Source: Psychroflexus torquis ATCC 700755 (lineage in GTDB: Bacteria; Bacteroidota; Bacteroidia; Flavobacteriales; Flavobacteriaceae). Taken from it: 64,000 nt of DNA. Both the position numbers and the translations under genes were made by a program. The notes beneath the pieces were generated by a model. That model had not been told where the DNA came from. It saw only the letters and a list, made by a program, of their open reading frames with translations, and did not search any database. The stretch is from contig NC_018721.1 in NCBI RefSeq assembly GCF_000153485.2, forward strand, positions 248,001-312,000. Direction: 5' to 3'. Positions 1 to 9,071 of the stretch are shown piece after piece (within the stretch, counting starts at the first letter, position 1; the number at the start of each line of letters is the position of its first letter).

Positions 1-114
1 AATCCCAAAATAAAAGGGTGTTTCTATAATACTGATGTCACTAAACCCTTTTTATTCAAAATTACATACCTCTTGAACTAAAATAAGCTTGAGTAAATCA
101 GCAAGCCCTATTTA

Positions 115-299
115 TACCATTTTAGCATTCAAATGTCGTATAAAATTAGTTTCTTTTTCACTTACTAATCGTCATAAAATAGAACCGTAACTATTGCTAT
201 GCTTATATTTTTTTTCCTCAACTAAGTAAAAAACCTGTGCTGAGCTGCGTCGAAGTATAATTCAAATTTTTAATGCACCATTTAAAAACTAAATTGGTA
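115..299. repeat. MITE-like element, copy 1
   Basis: This 185-bp element starts TACCATTTTAGC and ends AAATTGGTA. It is flanked by TTA on both sides (112-114 and 300-302), which reads as a 3-bp target duplication. The interior carries the family motif CTGTGCTGAGCTGCGTCGAAG and a variant central stem. It belongs to the same sub-type as the IS-interrupted copy at 43782-44941. It ends about 45 bp before the truncated K+ channel remnant and may be involved in the loss of that gene's 5' end. Confidence 0.7.
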
Positions 300-343
300 T
301 TAAACTGCTCCGAATTTTCAAACTTAGTAGATATTCGAAATCA

Positions 344-649
344 TTGAAAACAATACAATATATTTTTAAAGAAACAAAAGCAGAACTGTCCATTACTGTA
401 TTTGTAACTTTTGTGTTGATGATCTTGTCCTCTACTCTTATATATTATATAGAACACGATACACAACCAGAAAAATTTGCGAGTATTGGCGATGCTGTTT
501 GGTGGGCGGTTGCAACCTCAACCAAGGTAAGCTAGGGAGATATGTATCCTGTTATCGCTTTGGGTAAAATATTAAGTGGTATTATTGCTTTGATAGGAAT
601 TGGTTTTGTAGCACTTCCCTCGAGAATCATTAGTTCCGTTTTTATTTAA
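344..649 (+). pseudogene. Truncated K+ channel with stop codon in the selectivity filter
   Basis: The reading frame begins at a TTG and encodes a transmembrane helix (about residues 14-36), a pore helix (GDAVWWAVATST), an in-frame TAG at 533-535, then GDMYPVIALGKILSG and a final helix ending at TAA 647-649. In two-TM pore modules this pore helix is followed by TTVGYGD. Here it reads T-K-V-S-stop-G-D, so the filter Tyr codon is a stop and the filter Gly is Ser. The voltage-sensor or N-terminal part normal for this VGIC-like family is missing. It is a dead remnant of an inner-membrane ion channel. The filter substitutions beyond the stop argue against a simple sequencing error. Confidence 0.8.
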
Positions 650-720
650 AAAATTCAAGCTGAAAAGAAGTAAAAAAAAATAAAGACTGTTGTCCAACCT
701 GAGGAAAAAACTTTTAAAAT

Positions 721-1254
721 ATGATTTCAACTAAATATATTCTTCAATTTGCAGCATTGCTCTATGTTGTTTATTTTATTGGTCTTTTTATTCCCATCAC
801 AGAATTTGGCATTGTACCGCGAACTACAAGTGGCCTTATTGGCGTTTTTACTGCACCTTTTTTACATGGCGGAATTGGACACTTACTATCAAACACAATT
901 CCTTTAATTACACTATTAATAGTACTAAATACCATTTACCCAACAAAAACACTGGCCGTATTTTTATTTGTAACGCTTGCGGGCGGACTACTTGTTTGGA
1001 TCTTTGGCCGAAATGCAAATCACATTGGCGCTAGTGGATTAATATACGGACTTGTAGCTTTTTTAATTGTTTATGGAATCCTAGAAAAAAAATACATTCC
1101 AATAGGCATATCAATAGGAGTAGCCGTAGTGTATGGTGGATTAATTTGGGGAATATTCCCGTTTGTAAAAAGTTACATCTCCTGGGAAGGACACCTTTTT
1201 GGCGCCATTTCTGGAGTTATTATTGCCTTTTTGTTAAAAAACCATAAACACTAA
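721..1254 (+). CDS. Rhomboid family intramembrane serine protease
   Basis: The 177-residue polytopic inner-membrane protein has about six hydrophobic helices. It carries the rhomboid signature in order: H54-L-L-S-N58 (oxyanion side), the GxSG motif G103-A-S105-G with catalytic Ser105, and W-E-G-H158-L-F-G with the catalytic His. The length fits a minimal six-TM bacterial rhomboid without cytosolic domains. Members cleave transmembrane substrates within the membrane; the substrate cannot be deduced here. The ATG at 721 directly precedes the first hydrophobic segment. The gene stands alone between the channel remnant and a gene-poor stretch. Confidence 0.93.
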   Translation: MISTKYILQFAALLYVVYFIGLFIPITEFGIVPRTTSGLIGVFTAPFLHGGIGHLLSNTIPLITLLIVLNTIYPTKTLAVFLFVTLAGGLLVWIFGRNANHIGASGLIYGLVAFLIVYGILEKKYIPIGISIGVAVVYGGLIWGIFPFVKSYISWEGHLFGAISGVIIAFLLKNHKH

Positions 1255-1806
1255 TACCAACTAGAAAAACAGCGATTTTTATAGAAAACCAAGCATACCC
1301 GAACATGATTTAAACTATTAAATCATCTTTTTTAAACATAGGAGCTTGTAAATTCACGAAAATAATTAAACTACACCGTTTAATTGAATTACCCTTTCTA
1401 CTTCTAAAATACCGCTATAGTCGAGCATTATAAAGTGAAAAATGGCTACTGTTTTCAATTAAAAAGACCATTACTCCACTCGTGATTATAAAAAGTGAAC
1501 ATTAACCTTCGAAAGAAAAGCTTTGTTCACCTCAGTAGGTCCAATTAGAATTTGGCAACTGTTTATCTATTTTTGATACGTAATGGTGTCTTATAGCAGT
1601 ACCCTTTTGGGATAAATTGAACTGGAAAAAATTCTAGAAAATTATCTTCCAATAATTAATGACCTTAAAAGATATAGCAAAAATTAGGAGAGGAACCTTT
1701 GGTCTTTAAAATAAATAAAACATCAGGTAAGATAACATGATCTGTAAAAAAAAATAGAGATCAGTAGATAAATACTTATCTTGAATACCGATAAACATTA
1801 CAAATT
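1255..1806. other. Gene-poor stretch
   Basis: About 550 bp, very AT-rich, with no open frame of credible composition on either strand. No repeat shared with the rest of the window was recognised. It ends where the decayed IS1595 transposase begins and may hold decayed flanks of that element. Confidence 0.5.
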
Positions 1807-2515
1807 ATGGACATATTTAAGAGTTAAAATCTCCTAGAGTTTTTGATCGGTTTAAAACTGACTTGAACTGCAAAGAATATCTATCTGGTTTAAAGAAACA
1901 ACATACTTATCATTGCATTAAGTGTAATCATAATGCATGTCAGATTAAAATTGATTTTGAACAACAATGTAATGTCACTGGGCACAAGGAATCGGCTATT
2001 GTCAACACATTATTTCATAAGGTTAAATTTGGTATTAAGAAGGCTTTTTTCATTTGCTTCGAAATGTCTACGAGTATTTAAAGCTTATCAGCAAGTTATA
2101 TGGGTCTTCGTTACGGAGTAACCTAGAAAACGGCTCGTTTTTTTATGCTAAAGGTAAGGGAATCAATGTCTTCAAGCGGCAGTAATACCAAATTATATTT
2201 ATAATGCCGTATGAATAAATTGAATTATACTACGACGTAGCTCAGCACAAGTTTTTTGATTGATTGAAATCAAAAATAACTAGCATAGCCTTTGCTACGG
2301 TAATTATTTTTGATGAAAAGCAGGCGAAGAAAAAACGATTTATTGCGTCATTATAGGTCTAATTTGGTATAACCCATAGATGGTAATGTGCCTGTAGATG
2401 TATTTGTTCTGGGAGGTATAGCGCAAGGCAAGATTGGAAGTAGTTATAATAGTAAGAAAAAGAAGGCAGTTACGGCGGTTGAACTTACAAAAGATGGCAA
2501 AAACAAAATTTCCGA
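1807..2515 (+). pseudogene. Decayed IS1595-family transposase interrupted by a MITE
   Basis: Translated pieces align with the intact transposase at 43950-44843: C-K-E-Y-L-S, a zinc-ribbon region now missing cysteines, TLFHKVKFG, KAFFICFEMST, then K-V-R-E-S-M-S-S-S. The MITE copy 2186-2369 follows, and then VDVFVLGG and SYNSKKKKAVTAVEL. There are several frameshifts and stops. The probable original ATG is at 1807. Removing the MITE and one TAA copy restores the alignment across the junction, so the MITE landed in an already IS-derived target. Non-functional. Confidence 0.8.
2186..2369. repeat. MITE-like element, copy 2 (type copy, 184 bp)
   Basis: The ends are TACCAAATT and AATTTGGTA, and the element is flanked by TAA at 2183-2185 and 2370-2372. 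The interior holds a long imperfect stem (ATCAAAAATAA near one arm, TTATTTTTGAT near the other, with GCATAGCC..GCTACGG between). It has no coding capacity. It sits inside the decayed IS1595 transposase. Confidence 0.85.
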
Positions 2516-2639
2516 TATCGTATACTACGTAATACCATAATAACAGATATATAACACCCCTCTAGTTAGCATTAAGCATGAAAAAGCGGCTTTAGGTTAC
2601 TACCAAAGCCGGTACTATTTATAAGTTGTATTCACTTTG

Positions 2640-3060
2640 GATAAACTTAGTTTTTAGCCTCATGCTCCGAATAAGAAATGCTAACGTCCTTCCTTTTTAT
2701 AGTATAATACCAATTTAGCTTTTAAATGTTGTATTGAAAATTTGAATTATACTACGACGTAGCTCAGCACAGGTTTTTTGATTGAAATTAAAAATAATTA
2801 GCATTGCCTTAGCTACGGTAATTATTTTTGATAAAAAGCAGGCGAAAAAGAGACGATTTATTGCTATATTATACATTTGATTTGGTAGAAATTCCCGAAG
2901 GCAGATCAGCTAATCTGTTATGTTCTAAATTTATTCTTGCTTTTTTTTTTACAAAAAAAATAATCAAATTCGATAAAATTACTTTTATAATGGGACTTCT
3001 AAAATCTAAATTAAATGTTAAAAATAATGAGTTTGATAAGTTTTTTTTAAGAAATTCCAA
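2640..3060 (-). pseudogene. Remnant of a T9SS sorting domain, split by a MITE
   Basis: Read on the minus strand, a fragment INLEHNRLADLPSGIS runs into MITE copy 3. Beyond it the frame continues TIKRKDVSISYSEHEAKN and stops. The same order is seen at 7931-8131 (LTDLPKGIYTVKM, SGAYWEHKARTKLFQK), so this is a decayed C-terminal secretion signal of a lost exported protein. A degenerate copy of the terminator-like hairpin that follows the 7.9-kb remnant lies at about 2580-2625. Confidence 0.5.
2708..2887. repeat. MITE-like element, copy 3
   Basis: This 180-bp copy begins TACCAATTTAGC and ends GATTTGGTA. TAA stands on the left (2705-2707) and GAA on the right, so the target duplication has decayed. 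The interior CTACGACGTAGCTCAGCACA motif and central stem match the family. It interrupts a T9SS-domain remnant. Confidence 0.75.
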
Positions 3061-3089
3061 ATTATCGAAGTTTTAAAAGACAAATAAAA

Positions 3090-3097
3090 TATATTTG
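3090..3097 (+). promoter_or_regulatory. Candidate -7 promoter box for the M36 protease
   Basis: TATATTTG matches the Bacteroidota primary-sigma consensus TAnnTTTG. It lies 23 bp upstream of the start codon at 3121. The -33 element is not clear. Confidence 0.45.
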
Positions 3098-3120
3098 TTC
3101 ACACTAATTTTTTTTATTCT

Positions 3121-6100
3121 ATGAAAAATATTTTATTACTTGCATTTACATTTCTGTTTTTCTCATCTCAAATCTTATCTGCACAATCCCAAAACAAACA
3201 CATTGAAACATTCCTTTCCTCTAAAGTTTCCTCAAAAAAATTAGCTCAAAATGATATTTCTGAATATGTGATTACCTCACAGCATAAGAGTAGTATTTCA
3301 AACATTGAACATATTTATTTTAGACAATCAATCGATGGCGTTAGCATAGTAGGAACTGAAAGTAGTATCCATGTTTATCCTGACGAAACTTTACTAAGAG
3401 CAAATTTTGGTTTTAAAAAGTCTATAGCCGATAAAGTTATTGGGGCAAAAACACCAAAATTATCAGCTGAATTAGCTATTCGGCGCGTGGCACAGCAAAT
3501 GGGATATTACCAGTCAGGTGGATTGAATAGTTTACCTAAATCAACGATTCCTAACTCAGACTACGTGTTTTCGGGAGCTGGAATTTCGGAAGTAAATATT
3601 CCTGTAAAACTTGTTTATGTAAAATTGGAGCAAAGTAAGTTTGTGCTGGCTTGGGAGCTATCCATAAAAGAAACTAAGAGTAGCGATTGGTATAATTTCT
3701 ATGCTGATGCCTCCACTGGAAAAATTATATCAAAAAACAATTGGACCGTAAATTGTCTTGAAGGGCACGATCATTCTACCCATAATGAATCAGAAAAACC
3801 AAAAGCATTTGTAAGCGTTAAAAATAAACCAACGACTACAAATTCAGGATTAAGTCAAGGCACCTATAACGTATTTCCGCTACCAGTTGAAGATCCGTTT
3901 AGCGATCCAAGGGAACTTGTATCAAACTCAAACAATGCACTGGCTTCACCATTTGGGTGGCACGACACCAATGGAAGTATTGGAGCAGAATTTACAGTGA
4001 CCAGAGGAAATAATGTAAATGCTTACGAAGATGGTAACAACCAAGGTTTTCAGCCAGATGGTGGGTCGTCTTTATCCTTCGATTTTCCTTTTAATCCTGA
4101 TTATAGTTTTGGAGACCAATCAGAATCTGCTGCAATAACCAACCTTTTTTATTGGAATAATATTATCCACGATATCATCTATCAGTATGGGTTTGATGAA
4201 GCTAGTGGTAATTTTCAAGTTAACAACTACGGCAATCCAGGAGTTGGAAACGATCCCGTATTGGCCGAAGCTCAAGATGGTGGTGGGACTTGTAACGCCA
4301 ACTTTTCAAGAGCACCAGAAGGAATATCTCCTGTTATGCAGATGTACATTTGTAATAATAGAGATGGTGATTTTGATAACGGAGTGATTATTCATGAATA
4401 CGGCCACGGTATATCAATTCGCCTTTCTGGTGGAAGTAATAATTCTAATTGTCTTTTAAACGATGAGCAGATGGGTGAAGGCTGGAGCGACTGGTATGGT
4501 GCTATGTTAACCATTAGAGATGGAGATACAGGCACAGATCCACGTCCAATTGGAAACTGGCTGTTTGGAAATGATGAAGATGGTGCAGGTATCAGAGCGT
4601 TTCCCTACAGTACAGATTTGGCTGTAAATCCACAGACCTATGACGATATAAAACCAACCTTTGGTCCACACCCCTTAGGCTCAATCTGGGCAACTATGCT
4701 CTGGGAAATGACGTGGGGTCTAATAGACGATCATGGATTTGATCCTGATTTTTATAATGGCTCTGGTGGGAACAACGTCGCCTTAGCTATCGTTACCGAG
4801 GCTTTAAAACTCCAACCTTGTAGCCCAGGTTTTGTTGATGGTAGGGATGCAATCTTGGCCGCAGACCAAGCTTTATATGGAGGACAAAATTTTTGTACAA
4901 TTTGGGATGCTTTTTCAAAACGAGGCTTGGGGATGAGTGCAGACCAAGGGTCATCAAATAACAGAACAGATGGTACAGAAGCTTTTGATTCACCTTCAAC
5001 AATGCTAACCACTCCTGAAACCATTTTTTGTATTACTGACAGTAACCAAAATCTAAGCGGTGGCTTACCACTTGGAGGGGTTTATAGCGGCTCTGGAGTT
5101 ACAGATTCTGGCGACGGAGAAAACTATACCTTCAGTCCTTTAGAAGCTGGTATTGGTGTCCACACTATAACCTATGCCGCCGAAAGTGATTGCAGTAGTG
5201 CTAACCAAGCTTCAGATACTATTGAGGTGAAAGATGAAAACCCTATCATTGAATGCCAGAATATTTCTGTGGCTTTAGATGAGGATGGAACAGCGACAAT
5301 CATACCTCAAGATATTGTGACCAATTTTGAAGCATCTGATGGCTATACTTTAGACCAATCTGGAACTTTTGCCCCAGAAAATATCGATGATGTAGATACG
5401 CAGATTTCCTTAGGAGATGACCAAGTTGCATCAGGATTGTCACTAGGGTTTGACTTCAATTTTTACGGCACTGATTATTCAGCCTTTGGAATTTCATCTA
5501 ATGGATACCTCAGCTTTTCAGATAATTTTGATTCTGGATGTTGCTCAGGCCAAACTCTACCTAATTCAAATTTACCTAATAACTTAATTGCACTGGGGTG
5601 GACCGATCTTAATCCTGGAAATGGAGGTTCAATCTCTTATGCAACGATTGGTAGCGCCCCAAATAGAATTTTAATAGTTCAATTTGATAATATTCAAAAT
5701 TATGGAGACTCTTCAAAAACAGTCACCTCACAGATCAAACTATTTGAAGGATCAAATCATATTGAAATCCATAGTGAGAATGTCGAGGGTAACAATATGA
5801 CCCAAGGTATAGAAAATACTGATGGTAGCATGGCATTACCTGTACCAGGACGAAATAGTGAAACACTGTCATTATCCAATGATTTTGTGTCTTTCATTCC
5901 AAATACAGGAAGCTTCTCCGATAATTGTGGTTTAGAAACTATAGTTACTTTAGACATTAACTCATTCGACTGTAACGACCTTGGTGAGAACATTGTTACG
6001 GCAACTGCTACGGACACAGCTGGTAATTTGGCATCCTGTATGGCAACCGTCACAGTAACTTCTGATTTAGATGTTACTTTTTCTGATGTAGACGAAGAAT

Positions 6101-7668
6101 TCTGTATAGACCAAAACCCAATAACAGGACTAAATGGTGGTCTTCCAGTGGGAGGTTTTTACAGCGGTAATGGTGTTACAGATGATGGTAATGGAGAAAC
6201 TTTCACCTTTAATCCAAGTGTCGCTGGAGAAGGAACAACAACTATTACCTATAACGGAGATAATTCTTGTAGTGCTGAAGGATCGGCGACAATAGATGTA
6301 GAGATCCAGTCGGCAATACCTGTCTTAGACTGCCAGGACATTACCGTACCTCTCAATATTGACGGATTGGTCACTATAACCGTTGAAGATGTTTTTGGTG
6401 CTGATTCAATTCCTGTTGATAATTGCGTTGGCGAACCCCTAACATTTTCAATATCTCCAAATACCTTTGGCTGTGATGATGTAGGGGAAAACATAGTTAC
6501 GGTAACTGCAACCGATAACGCCGGAAATTCACAAACCTGCACATCAACAGTAACTGTGGAGGATACAGCACCCTTACAGTTCGAATGTATAAACAGTATA
6601 GAGTTGGTTCTCGATGAGAATCAGACTGCCACAATTAAGGAAGATGATATTTTTGAGAGCTTGCCACAAGATTCTTGTGATAACGGCTATAGTGTCTCAA
6701 TTTCACAATCGAATTTTAATTGTGACGATTTGGGCAATAGCAGCGTAGAAGAAATTTTGATAAATGGTAGTTTTGAAAATGGCTTGACCGGTTGGACGTC
6801 CACAGTAGAAGATGGTCTAGATGATGATAGCCCCGGCAGCTGTGAGCAAGCTTGGAAACCTCTCGAGGATTCTTCAACGATTTGTTGTTGTGTCGATAAT
6901 ATAGTTCCAACAGAAGGAGCTAGCGCAAGCTTTACTTCATTTGATGGGCAAGCTGGTACAAAATACATCCTAGAACAATCATTTATTGCCACTTCAGGAG
7001 GTAATGCAATCTTGAGTTTTGACTGGGTCGCCGAGTTCAATCTTAATACTGCTGATATCGACAGAAGTTTTGAAGTTGGCATTTTTGATACAAATGGTAA
7101 CTTAATTGAAACCATCTACACAGAATCTATTACTGCCGGTGAAACTACTAGCATCAATAGTTCTTTATCTTTTGATATAAGCAGCGTTCTTTCACTCCTT
7201 GATGGAGAAGAGGTTGTTTTAAAATTCACAGCAACAATACCAGAGACACTTTCAGGGCCTTCAAAAGCAATGTTAGACAATGTAAGCCTGATAGTAGATT
7301 CTTCAACTATACCTGTTGAAATAACGGTAACTGACGCTTTTGGAAATAGCAATACATGTATTGTTCCTGTAACAGTTACAGACCCTAACGAGGAATGTAT
7401 CCTCTCAACTGATGATCGTTTCTTAGAGAACTCTTTAAGCTTGTATCCAAATCCTGCAGATACCTCTTTTACAATAACTTGGAATCAAGATGTTACGGTG
7501 GAACGTTTAGAAATTTTGGATATGACAGGAAAATTGATACTGCAAAGACGCATTAACATTTCAGATAGGCAAACTTTGGTAGGGGTCTCAAGCTTGTCAT
7601 CAGGAGTTTACTTTGTGAAGGTTTCCTCTAAGAACGGACAATCTATCAAAAAACTGCTAGTCAAATAA
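3121..7668 (+). CDS. Secreted M36 (fungalysin-type) metallopeptidase with HYR/Ig-like modules and T9SS sorting domain
   Basis: The 1515-residue exported protein has a signal peptide (about 1-21, ending LSAQ) and FTP/PepSY-type propeptide (about 50-205). The M36 catalytic domain follows (about 245-630) with zinc ligands in H425-E-Y-G-H429 and E453 of GEGWSD. Next come two paralogous Ig-like repeats (each with a GGLPxGGxYSG core), HYR-type modules, and a C-terminal type A sorting domain from about 1440 (SLYPNPADTS to KLLVK). Such enzymes are secreted through T9SS and degrade proteins extracellularly. Two HYR modules seem to contain inserted beta-rich domains (about 736-925 and 1212-1395). A TAnnTTTG box lies upstream and a strong terminator downstream, so it is probably monocistronic. 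Confidence 0.95.
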   Translation: MKNILLLAFTFLFFSSQILSAQSQNKHIETFLSSKVSSKKLAQNDISEYVITSQHKSSISNIEHIYFRQSIDGVSIVGTESSIHVYPDETLLRANFGFKKSIADKVIGAKTPKLSAELAIRRVAQQMGYYQSGGLNSLPKSTIPNSDYVFSGAGISEVNIPVKLVYVKLEQSKFVLAWELSIKETKSSDWYNFYADASTGKIISKNNWTVNCLEGHDHSTHNESEKPKAFVSVKNKPTTTNSGLSQGTYNVFPLPVEDPFSDPRELVSNSNNALASPFGWHDTNGSIGAEFTVTRGNNVNAYEDGNNQGFQPDGGSSLSFDFPFNPDYSFGDQSESAAITNLFYWNNIIHDIIYQYGFDEASGNFQVNNYGNPGVGNDPVLAEAQDGGGTCNANFSRAPEGISPVMQMYICNNRDGDFDNGVIIHEYGHGISIRLSGGSNNSNCLLNDEQMGEGWSDWYGAMLTIRDGDTGTDPRPIGNWLFGNDEDGAGIRAFPYSTDLAVNPQTYDDIKPTFGPHPLGSIWATMLWEMTWGLIDDHGFDPDFYNGSGGNNVALAIVTEALKLQPCSPGFVDGRDAILAADQALYGGQNFCTIWDAFSKRGLGMSADQGSSNNRTDGTEAFDSPSTMLTTPETIFCITDSNQNLSGGLPLGGVYSGSGVTDSGDGENYTFSPLEAGIGVHTITYAAESDCSSANQASDTIEVKDENPIIECQNISVALDEDGTATIIPQDIVTNFEASDGYTLDQSGTFAPENIDDVDTQISLGDDQVASGLSLGFDFNFYGTDYSAFGISSNGYLSFSDNFDSGCCSGQTLPNSNLPNNLIALGWTDLNPGNGGSISYATIGSAPNRILIVQFDNIQNYGDSSKTVTSQIKLFEGSNHIEIHSENVEGNNMTQGIENTDGSMALPVPGRNSETLSLSNDFVSFIPNTGSFSDNCGLETIVTLDINSFDCNDLGENIVTATATDTAGNLASCMATVTVTSDLDVTFSDVDEEFCIDQNPITGLNGGLPVGGFYSGNGVTDDGNGETFTFNPSVAGEGTTTITYNGDNSCSAEGSATIDVEIQSAIPVLDCQDITVPLNIDGLVTITVEDVFGADSIPVDNCVGEPLTFSISPNTFGCDDVGENIVTVTATDNAGNSQTCTSTVTVEDTAPLQFECINSIELVLDENQTATIKEDDIFESLPQDSCDNGYSVSISQSNFNCDDLGNSSVEEILINGSFENGLTGWTSTVEDGLDDDSPGSCEQAWKPLEDSSTICCCVDNIVPTEGASASFTSFDGQAGTKYILEQSFIATSGGNAILSFDWVAEFNLNTADIDRSFEVGIFDTNGNLIETIYTESITAGETTSINSSLSFDISSVLSLLDGEEVVLKFTATIPETLSGPSKAMLDNVSLIVDSSTIPVEITVTDAFGNSNTCIVPVTVTDPNEECILSTDDRFLENSLSLYPNPADTSFTITWNQDVTVERLEILDMTGKLILQRRINISDRQTLVGVSSLSSGVYFVKVSSKNGQSIKKLLVK

Positions 7669-7690
7669 CTCCTAAATCCATTAAGCTATA

Positions 7691-7723
7691 AAAACCTGCA
7701 ATCTATAAAATTGCAGGTTTTTT
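7691..7723 (+). terminator. Rho-independent terminator of the M36 protease gene
   Basis: The hairpin AACCTGCAAT / ATTGCAGGTT has a 7-nt loop and is followed by a T run. It lies 22 bp after the stop codon. Confidence 0.85.
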
Positions 7724-7882
7724 AATGTTTGTAAGAAATAACGAACTGAACACCATAAAATGGATTGCTTTGCAAACCACTGATCAACTTCAATTTTATT
7801 TTTTATTTCTCTAGTATGATACAGATAGTAAAGCCTGAATAAAAAAATAAGTTTCAAAAACCCGCCTCTAGCATTAAGCATG

Positions 7883-7919
7883 AAAAAGCGGCTTTAGATC
7901 ACTACCAAAACCGCTTTTT
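7883..7919 (-). terminator. Bidirectional terminator-like hairpin
   Basis: AAAAAGCGG and CCGCTTTTT form the outer stem, with further pairing inside. It lies just downstream of the T9SS remnant on the minus strand. A degraded version occurs at about 2580-2625 in the same position relative to the other remnant. Confidence 0.6.
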
Positions 7920-7930
7920 ATAAATTGTAT

Positions 7931-8131
7931 TCACTTTTGAAAGAGCTTAGTTCTAGCCTTATGCTCCCAATATGCACCGCTAATATCTGTCATTTTTACA
8001 GTGTAAATCCCCTTAGGCAAATCGGTTAAGCTTTTACATTTTAAACTTCTTTGATGCTGAAAATTTATAAAAATAAGTGCAGAAATAATTATTATCGGTT
8101 TCCTAATAAAAGTTAAGAGATTTAAGATGAA
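7931..8131 (-). pseudogene. 3' remnant of a T9SS-exported protein
   Basis: The minus-strand frame ends LTDLPKGIYTVKM...SGAYWEHKARTKLFQK-stop, a typical C-terminal part of a T9SS sorting domain (leader Leu-Pro-x-Gly-hydrophobic, beta strand, Lys-rich end). The upstream part is lost where MITE copy 4 begins at 8135. It pairs with the remnant at 2640-3060. Both are followed by the same terminator-type hairpin, so the two loci derive from related gene ends. Confidence 0.55.
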
Positions 8132-8134
8132 TAA

Positions 8135-8322
8135 TACCAAATTATATTTATAATGCCGTATGAATAAATTGAATTATTTTTTGATTGATTGATTGAAATC
8201 AAAAATAACTAGCATAGCCTAAGCTACGGTAATTATTTTTGATGAAAAGCAGGCGAAAAAAGCCTGCACCGAATTCATATCGGTAAAACGATTTATTGCG
8301 TCATTATAGGTCTAATTTGGTA
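8135..8322. repeat. MITE-like element, copy 4
   Basis: The 188-bp element runs from TACCAAATTATA to AATTTGGTA with TAA duplications at 8132-8134 and 8323-8325. It contains the extra small hairpins GCAGGC/GCCTGC and ACCGAAT/ATATCGGT, but lacks the ACGACGTAGCTCAGCACA block. This shows that the family is modular. Confidence 0.85.
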
Positions 8323-8348
8323 TAAGAAAGCATAGGTTAATGCCAAGT

Positions 8349-8399
8349 CCTAACATAGGGAACAGAGCAAATTATTTGAATCTGTTCCTCTATGTTAGG
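8349..8399. repeat. Long inverted repeat between MITE and VOC gene
   Basis: CCTAACATAGGGAACAGA (8349-8366) pairs with TCTGTTCCTCTATGTTAGG (8381-8399), giving a stem of about 18 bp with one bulge and a 14-nt loop. It lies just past the 3' end of the VOC gene. No T run follows, so it may be an RNA stabiliser or a decayed element end rather than a classical terminator. Confidence 0.6.
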
Positions 8400-8436
8400 G
8401 TCACTATCGATTTAATTACAATAGTCTCAGGTTGAC

Positions 8437-8949
8437 TTATTCTGAATAAGCTCCAGAGGAATAGGTCAATTCATAACTATGGGTGTAAATTTCAAAGACG
8501 ATCCCAAACGGATCTTCGACATAGCACATTTTAAAGGGTTTATCCTTTGGATAATATTCTCTTATTGGCATGCGCTGTTTTCCACCATGGGCTACTATGC
8601 TATCAATGAGATCTTCAATATTTGGATCTTGTATGCAAAAATGAAAAAGGCCAGTGTTGAAAGGCTTGAATTCAGGAGCGGCTTTATCTCCGTGAGGAAA
8701 GCAAAACAACTCAATGCCAGTCCCATCGGAGGTGGACATATGGGCGATTTCAAAGGTATCCCATTCTTCACCAAACACATCAATACACATCATACCTATA
8801 GCTGTATCACTTTCTTTTTTGACCAAAGAGGGCTTCATAATAGTATACCATCCCATAACATCAGAGTAAAACTTTACAGCCTCTTGGATATTGGGAACAG
8901 TAAGACCTATATGGGAAAAGGACTTTGGATAATTTTCTTTTGTTTTCAT
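8437..8949 (-). CDS. VOC family protein (glyoxalase/dioxygenase-like)
   Basis: The 170-residue cytoplasmic protein has two beta-alpha-beta-beta-beta halves. Its metal-site positions fit the family: His13 in SHIGLTV, the Glu of IELFCF, the His of GLFHFCI and the Glu of VFEIYTH. The fold is used by glyoxalases, extradiol dioxygenases and resistance proteins, so the reaction is not assigned. It is transcribed divergently from an HxlR regulator with 122 bp between the start codons. HxlR proteins often control a neighbouring detoxification gene in response to electrophiles, so this gene is the likely target. Confidence 0.85.
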   Translation of the reverse strand: MKTKENYPKSFSHIGLTVPNIQEAVKFYSDVMGWYTIMKPSLVKKESDTAIGMMCIDVFGEEWDTFEIAHMSTSDGTGIELFCFPHGDKAAPEFKPFNTGLFHFCIQDPNIEDLIDSIVAHGGKQRMPIREYYPKDKPFKMCYVEDPFGIVFEIYTHSYELTYSSGAYSE

Positions 8950-9003
8950 GCTTTTTCTTTTTTAAAGTGCAAATTAAGGATATATTCACCTCTTAAACAA
9001 TAT

Positions 9004-9028
9004 GTTACCTAAATGTTATATAGGGTAC
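9004..9028. promoter_or_regulatory. Candidate HxlR operator
   Basis: GTTACCTA and TAGGGTAC form an imperfect dyad (6 of 8 positions) in the divergent VOC-HxlR intergenic region. Placement is right for shared control. No binding data are known for this family in Bacteroidota. Confidence 0.3.
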
Positions 9029-9071
9029 TAAACGAGTTAATTGCTGATAATCAATACGTTAAAATTTAAGA

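Noticed and set aside
1863..2121. Two overlapping plus-strand frames taken as genes
   Set aside because: Both are pieces of the decayed IS1595 transposase in different frames.
2186..2369. Outward-facing TATTTTTG boxes in the MITE stem as mobile promoters
   Set aside because: The box fits TAnnTTTG, but no -33 element stands at the right distance and the palindrome would create the match on both strands by chance.
6687..7352. Long minus-strand frames within the M36 gene
   Set aside because: Shadows of the 1515-residue protease frame.
8479..9012. Plus-strand 177-codon frame
   Set aside because: It is antisense to the VOC gene, which has clear family motifs on the minus strand.
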